Below, one piece after another: positions 53,906-64,000 of a DNA stretch of 64,000 bases. The notes under the pieces were generated by a model. That model was not told the origin of the DNA, did no database searches, and worked only from the letters and a program-made list of their open reading frames with translations. The DNA is from Mytilus galloprovincialis (lineage: Eukaryota > Mollusca > Bivalvia > Mytilida > Mytilidae), in NCBI RefSeq assembly GCF_965363235.1, contig NC_134839.1, positions 61,719,560-61,783,559 on the forward strand. Direction: 5' to 3'. Within the stretch, counting starts at the first letter, position 1; the number at the start of each line of letters is the position of its first letter. A program made the position numbers and the translations under genes.

Positions 53906-55815
53906 TTACACATCAACCAATTGACCATGCATAACGTTAAATGTAAAAGCGCGTGACGTTTAGCGCGATGAATAACGCTTTTCTCAAGACTAATATAATT
54001 TTTTACTCAAATCCTAAATTCTGAAAGAGAAACCTACTAAAACAATACCAATATAGAATACATTGTACTTATGGAATAATGCTGTAAGAAAACTTTGTTC
54101 GTCTGGATTTTAATTTATCTTTTCTTCCGAGCCGATAACTCTTGCCATAGAGTATGACTGTTAACTGACGTGTAACTTGCCACTATCACCTAAATGCGGA
54201 ATTGAATTTAGTGTTACTAGGTTTCTTTTATATTAGTGTATAAACAAACAAAAACACTTCTACTAGTTTTTGGTCAATTTAGATGATGTGTAATATTTTC
54301 CCGAAATTCAAATAAATTTTTAACTCCAAATATAATGAAACCTCAGAGGTTTTTTAACCATAATATTTGGGTAAATATATATGTTTTTTGATGATTAATT
54401 GCGTGGATGGGTTCCTACCGCATGGATATATACCAATACCTGGTATTGACATGTGTATGGTTCATTTTTAAAAGTTGTAATTTACGTAAAGGAAAAAGAA
54501 TAGCACAATATTTATATATTTAAGATAATGACTAAATTCAACAGTAAATGTTGATAAATGTTGGTAATGTCTTTCAGAACACCAATAAAATATGAAATTA
54601 CTTTGCATTTTTACTTGGAATATTCAGTATTTTAAATTTTGTGATTTTACTTTTTTTGTATGCAAGTAAAGTCAGTAAGTGGTTACTTTAACTAAATGAA
54701 AAAGTTTTACAGTGTTATTTTAGCGTCGATCATCACCGAAAAATATCAATTGCTTGTCGGGCGCAAAAAAAATCGATACAATTAAAGTTGACTACCACTG
54801 GAACAATACGTCAACTGAAAGTATTATAGAATATCACCCGCTTATAGGTAATATTTGTAATATTTGAAAAAGACGTCTAGTTAAGGACTTTAATGCACCC
54901 ACCTAATACACGGCTAATTTCTTTTTTAAATGTAAGAATAATGATTTTTAACTTTGATTTTTGCCCGGTCGTCACAAAATCGTACGGTGCAGTTTTTGTA
55001 AAATTGACGTTTATTTCAGAAATTAGTTGAAAATTATAAAATTACGACATGTTTTTCAAGCAAAAGAAATTAGTCGTATCTCTTCTTTTAGACAGAATAA
55101 TTAAGTGAATTAGATTCTTAAAATAATGAAAAACAATATTTATAACTATAACTCCGCATGCTTTTGCATTCCTTCTAAATATTTGACATTTTGTACGAAA
55201 ATTTTCATAATCCTGACCTTTTCGGATCTACAATTAAATTTTTTATTAAATGCTTTTGTACTCTCTCCGTTTTAGAACACACCAAATCACTCATCAGTTA
55301 TCGTTTTTTCATTCAAGATCAAGACTTTATCTCAACATTTCTTAAAATCACGAATTCCTGTAATTTTATGATATTGGGTAAAATCACTTTAGTTTCCGGA
55401 ATCCCTTATCTATTTCGTTATCGTTTTTTTACTGAATATATTAGTCGATTTCCGTGTACTTATAGTGCTATTAAAGTACGATAAATCATAATTAAACGGA
55501 TATATTTCTATCTTGAACTTCAGTGTAGCTTAAATAGATATAAAATCGTCCGAAATTAAGATCAAATCAAAGTAAAACATAGTTTTTGAGTTCTGTAGAA
55601 TTCACCCATTTCTAAATAAGGAATCGTATCGGAAAATTGTAGAAAATCTTCCGAGTCGTGTCAAATTTTCACAGTCCAGTTCACAATGAAACCCTTCCTA
55701 TGCTAAAGAGCAAAAACTATCCATTGATTGACACAGATGCATAGTCTGTTATGTATTTACTACATAGAAACTATGTAGTTAAACACTTAAATGAAGATAC
55801 AGTTGTATTGCCGCA

Positions 55816-56101
55816 GTGGGAAAACGAAAAGATGAAGCTTACAGAAGACTGGTCGATAAATATGAAAAAAATAAAAACATCCTATTTGAAAATACAAAAT
55901 ATCATAAGAGTTGTTATGAATATTTCAAAAGTAAGCACAACCTTTCATCTTATGTTTTGTCTGTACAAAGACTTTGTACTACATGTACCAATTCTACCGA
56001 CCAGTCTCTTCTCATATATCAACGAGGGCAGTAGATCTACAACTCATTCTGATTTGTCTGTTTGTATATTTTGCAAATGTATAAAGCCTATAAGCAAGTA
56101 A
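55816..56101 (+). pseudogene. Frameshifted fragment with KYHKSCY and CIFCK motifs
   Basis: Frame one reads RRLVDKYEKNKNILF, TKYHKSCYEYF and ends after IYQRGQ. The other frame continues with THSDLSVCIFCKCI to 56101. Paired K-Y-H-x-S-C and C-I-F-C motifs in this spacing resemble an uncharacterised cysteine-rich protein family I have seen, often in mobile-element contexts, in cnidarians and molluscs. A single frameshift near 56025-56035 would explain the split. Function unknown. Confidence 0.4.
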
Positions 56102-56175
56102 CAAAACTTCATAAGGTATCCTCTGAGTAGCAAACTCAAGCTGTATTGAGTGTTAATACATATATCTCCTACAAT

Positions 56176-56475
56176 ATATAAAAAAGAAGATGTGATATGA
56201 TTGCCAATGGGACAACTATCCACAAAAGACCAAAATGACACAAACATTAACAACTATAGGTCACCGTACGGCCTTTAACAATGAGCAAAACCCATACCGC
56301 AATTCAAACGAGAAAACTAACGGCCTTATTTGTGTAAAAAAATGAACGAAAAACAAATATGTAACACATAAACAAACGACAACCCCTAAATTACAGGCTC
56401 CTGACTTGGGACAGGCACATACATCAATAATGTGGCGGGGTTAAACATGTTAGCGGGATCCCATGCAACCCTTGT
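56176..56475 (+). repeat. Repeat family F, long copy
   Basis: AAGAAGATGTGATATGATTG, ATAGGTCACCGTACGGCC, ATTCAAACGAGAAAACTAAC, GACTTGGGACAGGCACATAC and AATGTGGCGGGGTTAAACAT. The distal half alone recurs at 61780-61900. Confidence 0.75.
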
Positions 56476-57718
56476 GTCCGCTTTGAGTAAAACCTCTGCT
56501 GTACTGGTATATGCCCATGCCAAGGAAGTTGTCTTTGTATGGATATTTTGACCAATAAGAATGATGAGATTACAAGTTAAAATGAAGCTATAATATTCGG
56601 ATATCGCAATATTCCGACACCTAAATGGTCCTACATGCCATTGGTCCGACGTTTCGATCATTTAGGTTATACGCTAACGGGATTTTAACATAAGAAAGCC
56701 AAATTAAAGGTTCAATATTAGGATAACCTTGTCCTCCGTTTGAAGCGGTGAAACAAGATATAAAAATGTAATACGTAGTGCCAAAGTACCCGAAGGTCAT
56801 CACTAGCATAATTTAAAAAAAGTACAAACTCCTTTGTCAAGTGTTGTTTGATTAATAAGATATCTCAAGATACACGGCGGCCGACTAAAGTAAAATCAAA
56901 CATAGTTTGACGTACAATGAGTGGTCATATTTTCCTTGTGATGTTTTATATTAAAATGGTCAATTTGTTGATATACATATACTAGTAGCACTTTACTCAT
57001 TTTAGGAATGTTAGTTAGTACTCTTATCATATCTGATTTAGTGATGTAAATGAAATTGCGGTATGATTCAGACTCAACATATTGCACTACAATAATAAAA
57101 AAAAATCCGCCCTATGGTTGTCTGATCTTGAAGCGGTTGGTAGGCTTTCAAACTAACAGGACACCATTCGCTTCCTCAATTTTAATGTACAGCTCATCAT
57201 GGGACTTTCTAAACAATTAAAAATACGTCATATGTTATATTTTCTCCTTGCTTCAAATATTTTGTTTCGGATTATTTATATCAAATTTGCAGATATATGT
57301 TTGTAAATACGTGCAATCAAATGATATGGAGGTATTATAAGATTTAGATAATGTAAGGGCGACTACAGATACATTTGTCTGACTTAATGGTTGATTTTCA
57401 AAGACTTCGAGAGAAAACGTTACGTAACATGCGTTACCGTTAAAATCAAACAAAATTAATTAATACTATGATAGAAATATATTTTCCCAACAGTAATACA
57501 GCATTCCTATAAATTGTTTCATGTTTGCATTTGTTTTGACTCGATTTTTCTACTGGAAGTATCCGTGAATTGAAATTGCACCCATGACCTTTGAAATCGA
57601 TTTAAAAAAAAATGCACCATAATTTCTTTTGACGACCGGGATATTTAGAAAGTACACATACTTAGCTTTCCAGTGATATATAATTTAGCCGTGAATTAGG
57701 TAGGTGCATTAAAAATGT

Positions 57719-58669
57719 AAATTTGGCTCTCATATCACTCGCCTATTAATAAAAATGTTGTTAAATTTTTTTATGTTTTTTTTAAATAATTTTATTCCGT
57801 CATGCATATCTCTAATTTTTTGTCCAGAATCAGCTGTGCATGTTTGTTACTTTTTTTGTGTGTGTGGCTTTATCAACGTTCCGAATTTTGAATTTCAATA
57901 TTTAGGACACAAACATCATTGAATAGATTAAGTAATGATCAAAATGTACATCTGCAGCAGTCGAATGTTGTCACATCTACTCGGTCGATACCTCTGCTGG
58001 TTGATTGTTTGTCCCGAGAGTATCACCAACAGCTTATATACAGGTTAAGTTGTTTCTTGTGGGTCTTATTGTCAATCATACCACATTTCCTAATTTATTT
58101 CATTTTATGGGACATAAGATACATCCTTCACAGCTTTCAATGCAACTACCAGTTTTATATCAGACCTTCATCGATTGAAAAAAACGTATAACGTATAGTA
58201 CCGATATGACATATTTAAAGTGATTTAGATAAAAGAGAGAAAACTAGCTTATTGTATATGATTAATCAATTAAAAAATTGAGAAAAAAAAATGAAAAACT
58301 GATCTGAAAGATTATAAAAGTTAATGTTATGTACATTCAAATCCTCAAATGACTCAAAAACATTTAGAAATAACATAAGACAACGACTAAATATTTTTTT
58401 CTATTTTCAAACAGGCAAATTAAAAGGTACAGATGTTTAACTGTTTTTTAAGATAGCCAACCACCTATATTTAATTTCAAATTCTCACAACAGATGAATA
58501 AAACGTATGATACGTCGTTTTATATTTTACTGTTCATAGAAAAATTTACTCAATGTTAGTAGTAGTTTACAGTTGTTCAAAAAGAGTAAGAAGATACAAA
58601 TAGAGACGAAGACAAAGCAAGCGTCATATCCTCTGCAAACATCAAGGCCATGCGAATCCGTATTCAGTC
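57719..58669. other. Mostly unrecognised; decayed family A piece
   Basis: CTCTGCTGGTTGATTGTTTG and GAGAGTATCACCAACAGC at about 57990-58035 look like a diverged antisense end of family A. A 90-codon frame at 57919 overlaps it and is not called. Confidence 0.4.
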
Positions 58670-58823
58670 AAAATGTCAAAATCAGGAATATGCCACAACC
58701 GGAATAATTTGAGATCAGACGATTTTTGTTTTGAATTTTCCTTGCAGTTCGGTATTTATGTTATTTTATTTTTTACTATTTAAACGTTTTTGTTTTTCAT
58801 ATATGTTTCAAACATCTAAAATG

Positions 58824-59814
58824 CAGGGTTGGCAAAAACCCGGGTTTTATGAGTATTGCCCAGCCCAGTGGGAAATACTTGGAAAACCCGGGTTTTACTG
58901 GGTTTTACTGGGTAATATTGGGCAATACTGGGTAATATGAAATATTGGCCTTGATTAAACACAAATGCAATACTTTTAATACTTTTTAAACATATTTTGA
59001 TTTAAAAATAAGTTTCATACTTGTTTAAGAGACTTATAATACAAGTGTATACATTTGAGAAAGTACCATTCTAGCAACTCTGTGACAAGTGTACATGTAC
59101 ACGAAGACACATTAGACATATATAAATAGACAAAGCCTTACACAAAATCTATTAAATCACCCTTCTGTCTAGATTGATCAAAACTGTTAACATTCTTTTA
59201 AAGCCAAAGAATAGATTTTTTTCAAATGCATATTACTAATATTAAGAATTAACAATTGCCTGTAAGACAATTACTTCTAAATAATTTATATGTACATAAC
59301 TAATTAATAAGTAATTATTCAGATTAGAACACAAATATGTTTATATAACATTAATCATTATTTTCATTTCTATAAGTGTTAATGACATGACCCTGTAGGG
59401 TGTTTATTCAGCAATATGATTGTATTTACATGAATTTCAGTTCACTTAAACACTGCAATAAAATGTATTCTTTGCAAAGTTATGATTATTGAAACAATGC
59501 TAGGAAATTAATACGGTATCCTTAAATGTGGAAATCTTGTATTCTGCCTACATATAGAATTATTGGAGAATGAAGTTGAATTTTCAATCTTCTAGCAATG
59601 ACTCTCAATGGTTATCTGTATAGAATGTATATATTTAGCTATAATACTGTTAAACTACCACCAGTCTTTACTCTTTTGTGTTAAACTAAGCTTGAAAAAT
59701 CATATTGCCCTGTATTGCCCAGTTATACCTATTCAAGGGAGTATTGCCCACCTCGGGAAAACCCGGGTTTTCCCACCTGGGTTTTCCCGGGCGGGTAATA
59801 CTTTGCCAACCCTG
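58824..59814. mobile_element. Non-autonomous hAT-type DNA transposon
   Basis: 991 bp with inverted ends CAGGGTTGGCAAA and TTTGCCAACCCTG. Flanking 8-mers CTAAAATG (58816-58823) and CTAAAATA (59815-59822) match at 7 of 8, as expected for the 8-bp duplication of hAT elements. Subterminal regions carry many AAAACCCGGGTTTT and GGGTAATATTGGGCAATACT-like motifs. No transposase frame, so mobilised in trans. It sits just after a family D fragment (58670-58775). Confidence 0.85.
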
Positions 59815-59822
59815 CTAAAATA

Positions 59823-61031
59823 GCATATCCAAAATGAGTTGAGACACAAAACATCGCATCGTCAAACCAATTTGTGTTGGTGTATGGATATATATATTTA
59901 CAAAAAATGTATGTATGGTTGCATTCAATTTTTCTTAACACTTTGTTGATCATGTGTATAAGGAACACTCCATTGTTAATTAAATCCGTACAGTGTGAAT
60001 ATGCACAATCACAACGTATTCATTGAAATATGTCAACAACTAAGAAAATATCAAAGAAAACGCTTCTTTAATCTATTCAATGTTCATAAGTGGCTCAATC
60101 TAAACCTAATAGACGACAGGATCGATTAAATAATTGGCCATGTAAAAGAAATTCAAATCAACATCTTTGCCTTGAGGTTGAAAAACATTCGAATTAATAT
60201 TTTGAAGAGAGTTTGTTTTTACACTTTAAACTACTATATACCTATGTCATTTTGAAAAAAAAAGTATGTACACCGTCTAATTAAAGACAACATGTTTCAA
60301 CGAAAATGATTCCAATTCTTTGTTTGAGGTCATGTCACATCTTACTGTATAAAAACCGCACTAAATCCCGAACATGCTGATCTGAATTTTTTCCTTTGCA
60401 TACAAGCTAGTGTAGGTATATAAATGATGCATTGTTCCTCAACACCCCACATATTAATCAGTGATTGGTTCTCATGTAGTTGAACTTGAGATTGATGATA
60501 CCTCTGAACTAAAGTGTCTGCATATTTCTTAATGATTCATTTGCAGATGGACGGCTTCAAACTATCTATGACAACTTAATGATTTAGGCAACAACATATA
60601 CCTTATGTCACATTGTATGGTGTTAACTAGTCTAAAACAGTACGTAACGCATATACATTTGCACACTAGACGTAATTTTTCAACAAGGATGTGATCATTA
60701 TACATCAACTGCTGTATAAAGAAAAATAACTGAAAGCAACACTTCATAAGTTTTACGGTCAACATAACAAATTGGTTGATCGATATGATGTGTTTGTGTC
60801 TCAAATCAATCGACATGTTTTAGAAGTCTAAGATTTTAAGATAATATCGGTCCTAAAATTGTGGTAAAATTATTATGCCCGAGTGTGGAAACTATGGCGG
60901 GTGAAGTATTCAAAACAGGTGGCACATTCATTATCAGTTTTCTTTCCCATTGATCAGTTCATGTGTTTATTTTTTTTAACTTGATTCTAATATTTTCTTA
61001 ATCGTCAACATCGAAAAACAGAGTAGGGCTA
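59823..61031. other. No recognisable feature
   Basis: AT-rich sequence with shadow frames only. Confidence 0.45.
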
Positions 61032-61260
61032 AATAAAGGCAACAGCAGTATACCGCTGTTCAAAACTCATAAATCCATGGACAAAAAACAAAATCGGGGT
61101 AACAAACTAAAACCGAGGGAAACGCATTAAATATAAGAGGAGAACAACGACACAACACTAAAATGTAACACACACAGAAACGGACCAAGCATCAGACAAA
61201 ATCCCACGAGAATAACACATATAACATCAAACCAAATACATGAATAGACAAGTACCGTAA
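61032..61260 (+). repeat. Interspersed repeat family E (copy 2)
   Basis: Same ordered landmarks as 10165-10410. A family F-like scrap (AAAGGGATGTAATATCCTTG) follows at 61275. Confidence 0.8.
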
Positions 61261-61415
61261 CAAACAGATGTATATAAATATAAAGGGATGTAATATCCTT
61301 GTCAATAAGACAACTATTCACCCAAGTTTAGATGAACTGGATGCAATCAATTAAAAGCAACCGTAGTCCCATAAAAGGTATAGTAGGCCCCGACTTGGAA
61401 AATATAAAAGTATGA

Positions 61416-61751
61416 ATAGTTATCAAAGGTACCAGGATTATAATTTTAGTACGCCAGACGCGCGTTTCGTCTTTATAAGACTCATCAGTGACGCTCATAT
61501 CAAAATATTTATAAAGCCAAACTAGTACAAAGTTGAAGAGCATTGAGGATCCAAAATTCCAAAAAGTTGTGCCAAATACGGCTAAGGTAATCTATGCCGG
61601 GGATAAGAAAATCCTTAGTTTTTCGAAAAATTCAAAGTTTTTTAGACAGGAAATTTATAAAAATGACCACATTATTGATATTCATGTCAACACCGAAGTG
61701 TTGACTACTGGGCTGGTGATACACTCGGGGGCGAAACGTCCACCAGAAGTG
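61416..61751 (+). repeat. Repeat family A, single unit lacking its last bases
   Basis: Starts ATAGTTATCAAAGGTACC and follows the consensus until CGAAACGTCCACCAGAAGTG, then breaks off. Diverged distal family F sequence follows at 61780-61900 (CAACGACAACCACTGACTTG, GTGGCGGTTGGGGCAGAG). Confidence 0.8.
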
Positions 61752-62114
61752 AAACGATTTAATTGAGAAAAATAATTTATAACAAACAAATTATGAAAAA
61801 CAAATATAACAGACATGAACCAACGACAACCACTGACTTGGGACAGACACATACAATATGTGGCGGTTGGGGCAGAGTTAAACATACTTGTTAGCGATTC
61901 TATCCTTTTTCTTTTTCTTTATAGTGGTTATAGGAAGCAGCAGGGACCTTTTGATAAAGTACAGCTGCACGTTTTTAATGAATTTGAAATTACAATCAAC
62001 CTTCATGGCATTTTTCAAACCTAAAAAGATTTCTGTTTTGCTATTTTTAAGTGTTACATAGGACTAAATAGAAAAAGGCAGCAAATTAATATACTACTAG
62101 AAGCACCTCATTTA

Positions 62115-62608
62115 AATGGCCAACGTAGACACAAGTATCTGAATTTAGGGAGGAATAAATCCTAATTTGTAAAGGATCACTCTGATTCAAACAAAAAATT
62201 CTCTGAAACTAGCATTACCAAGATTCTTTATTTCTTGATTGACAACATATTTGGTACGTTCGGAGGATGTGTTTTTCAACAGACTCTAATGGAACCAATT
62301 GTGCCCCTCTTCTTGCCGACTTTTTTCTTTATTATTATGAGGCTGTCTTCATACAGGAATTTCTAAGGAAGAAAGACAAGAAGTTAGCAATATCCTTCAA
62401 CCCTTCTTTCCGCTATATAGATGATGTTCTTTCAGTAAATAATTCAAAATTTGGTGACTATGTTGAACGCATCTATCCCATCGAAATAGAGATAAAGGAT
62501 ACAACAGATACAGTTAAGTCGGCCTCATATATTGACCTACATCTAGAAATTGACAATGAGGGTCGGTTGAAAACAAAACTTTACGACAAAAGAAATGATT
62601 TCAGCTTC
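62115..62608 (+). pseudogene. Decayed RT fragment, second copy of the 16.7-kb element
   Basis: Matches 17590-18092 of the first copy. GTNCAPLLADFFL, the catalytic FRYIDDVLS and SYIDLHLEIDNEGRLKTK are intact in one frame, but the upstream part has lost bases around GIPMG and carries stops. Both ends are truncated; the right end abuts a tRNA-like sequence. Confidence 0.8.
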
Positions 62609-62618
62609 CATAAAATTT

Positions 62619-62694
62619 TTCTACCGGAACGGGGATCGAACCAGAAAACTTTGTGTTAGTAGTCCGATGCGCAAACTACTACACCACGGCCCTC
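62619..62694 (-). repeat. tRNA-like sequence (probable SINE head or tRNA pseudogene)
   Basis: On the minus strand: GGCCGTGGTGTAGTAGTTTG (A-box-like), a middle region, then GGTTCGATCCC, a near-perfect pol III B box. Acceptor-stem pairing is imperfect, so a working tRNA is unlikely. Confidence 0.5.
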
Positions 62695-63287
62695 TTTATT
62701 ACGTTTTATAAGATTTAGAACTAAATGATATGTTTCCGATTGGCGATCATTTTTTGTTCTATTATTTAGTTATTTTATTTTATATTAGCTAAAGTACATG
62801 TACATGTTAATTCATCTGTGTAAATTAAACTCCCAAAAATTTAATGTAACGATGTGAATGTCGTCAATTATACTGTCTGTATTTAACACACAAGTATTAA
62901 TACATTTCAGACGGGCTCTATTACGCAGAATAAATGAAAGTTTTGTGTATATCTCCAATGATTTATATTTATTTATACATGTATGTCATTGTTCATTTAT
63001 ATAGAAATTTATAAATACAAACAACAAAATCTATCTGTTTTAGTACTTAGTTCTATACTTTTAAGTGCTGCTTTCGTTCCCATTGCGTTTGATCCATACA
63101 AACAAAAAAATAAGTCAACATATTTGATCTTCTACATGGATAGATGATTTTTTTTCTCTAATCAAGAATGTTCTAATTATACTGTAGAAATGTATCACAA
63201 GAAACGTCTTTAAATATATTTTATATTGTATCACAAATAACTGTCCTATCATGACTTATATGTGCAACTTTGAAGCAGTGCCGAATT
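62695..63287. other. No recognisable feature
   Basis: AT-rich, no ORF or repeat identified. Confidence 0.45.
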
Positions 63288-63820
63288 AAGAGATAACTGT
63301 ATTGTATTTGAAGCTTTAAGGACGTCCATCGGTAGTTTTACTGTCGCAAATTTAGACAGGTAAACGGGTATTTGCGACAGTAAAACTACCGATGGACGTC
63401 CGCAAAGCTTCAAATACAATACAGTTATCTCTATTCTAATGCAAAACAAGTTTATAATTAAATTTCAATCATTATTTCAGTGTAAAATGTTCATTAAAGA
63501 AAATTCCGCGAAAAGATGTTACGTTCTTTGGTCCCTACACTAGGTGACGTCATAGGTATGCTTCCGGCGTCAAACATAATCACCGGCCGTTTTCTGGCTT
63601 CTGTGCCGCTTCAGAATGTAATAAAATTTGATAAAAAGAAGATTTTTAGGCGCAACAAGTGAGTTTTTTGTTTATTATTGTAGAAATAACATGTCAATAC
63701 ATTCCGAAATTCAAAATGTCGGCTTCCTTAGTTACAGACAAGGAGATAGAGAATTTTACGCTTGCTGTTATCCAATCAGAACAATTGTTACAAAATAATT
63801 GCATTAGAATATATTTTGTC
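63288..63820. repeat. Composite palindrome-bearing repeat (copy 2, inverted relative to 9.4 kb)
   Basis: Palindrome 63288-63432 (AGAGATAACTGTATTG to CAATACAGTTATCTCT) is followed by the block from ATTCTAATGCAA to TTGCATTAGAAT. Closely similar to the reverse complement of 9366-9912, but the tip of the hairpin lacks about 24 bases, including the GC-rich loop. Confidence 0.75.
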
Positions 63821-64000
63821 TGATCTAATGAAAAACAAATTATAAAGTGTGTTATTTTCTGAAATTCTGAATCAAGAGACAACATTTCAACTATGTATGT
63901 CAAATTATGGAAAATATAGGGAAAGCAGTTTATTTGAACAAGAGACCTATTATACACGTATATTATAAAGCAAATTATCCGTAGTACTTCGTTACTGTTT

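Larger units (their letters stand above)
54887..57718. mobile_element. Region of 2.8 kb bounded by inverted repeats
   Basis: TTAATGCACCCACCTAATAC, ACGGCTAA at 54889-54916 is the inverse of TTAGCCGTGAATTAGGTAGG, TGCATTAA at 57687-57714. Further in, GCCCGGTCGTC (54963) and GACGACCGGG (57634) are also inverted partners. The interior has a decayed cysteine-motif ORF and a younger family F insertion. A relic DNA transposon is the simplest reading; no transposase is recognised. Confidence 0.5.

Overview
The window is AT-rich, intron-rich animal DNA packed with short interspersed repeats. Several repeat families here look to me like ones that are common in marine mussels (Mytilus). That is recognition from memory, not a search, so a mussel or a close bivalve is an inference. 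There is no bacterial-style gene organisation. || Layout. 0-15 kb is mostly repeats: a minisatellite, a truncated seven-transmembrane-receptor-like reading frame on the minus strand, a MULE-like transposon remnant, MITEs, a foldback-like element with arrayed terminal repeats, and several long palindromes. 15.3-26.3 kb and 39.9-53.3 kb hold two paralogous multi-exon genes in the same orientation. I assembled them exon by exon from splice signals, matching exon lengths and matching intron phases. Each encodes a signal peptide, two small degenerate C-type-lectin-like domains (each split by an intron), a stalk, one transmembrane segment and a cytoplasmic tail. The downstream gene has two candidate last exons that splice in the same phase: one gives a tail of about 20 residues, the other a tail of about 230 residues with two Tyr-x-Asn motifs. 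I find no counterpart of that long-tail exon downstream of the first gene. || Between the two genes (28.3-34.75 kb) sits an apparently intact Ngaro/DIRS-type tyrosine-recombinase retrotransposon. It has Gag-like, RT-RNase H and tyrosine recombinase frames and split direct repeats (A1 - ORFs - B1 A2 B2) whose copies look identical. It is inserted in a local tandem array (28.2-39.1 kb), and the sister units let the empty site be reconstructed; no target-site duplication is evident. || The introns of the receptor genes carry a decayed reverse-transcriptase element (16.7-18.7 kb), a 355-bp tandem repeat, a Helitron-like repeat 16 bp past an exon, and MITEs. Beyond 53.3 kb are a region bounded by inverted repeats with a decayed cysteine-motif ORF, a well-preserved non-autonomous hAT element with an imperfect 8-bp target duplication (58.8-59.8 kb), a second decayed RT fragment abutting a tRNA-like sequence, and an inverted copy of a palindrome-bearing repeat also present at 9.4 kb. 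|| The real host coding content is therefore probably two receptor genes plus one truncated receptor fragment. The rest is mobile or repetitive DNA. All exon joins are predictions without transcript support.
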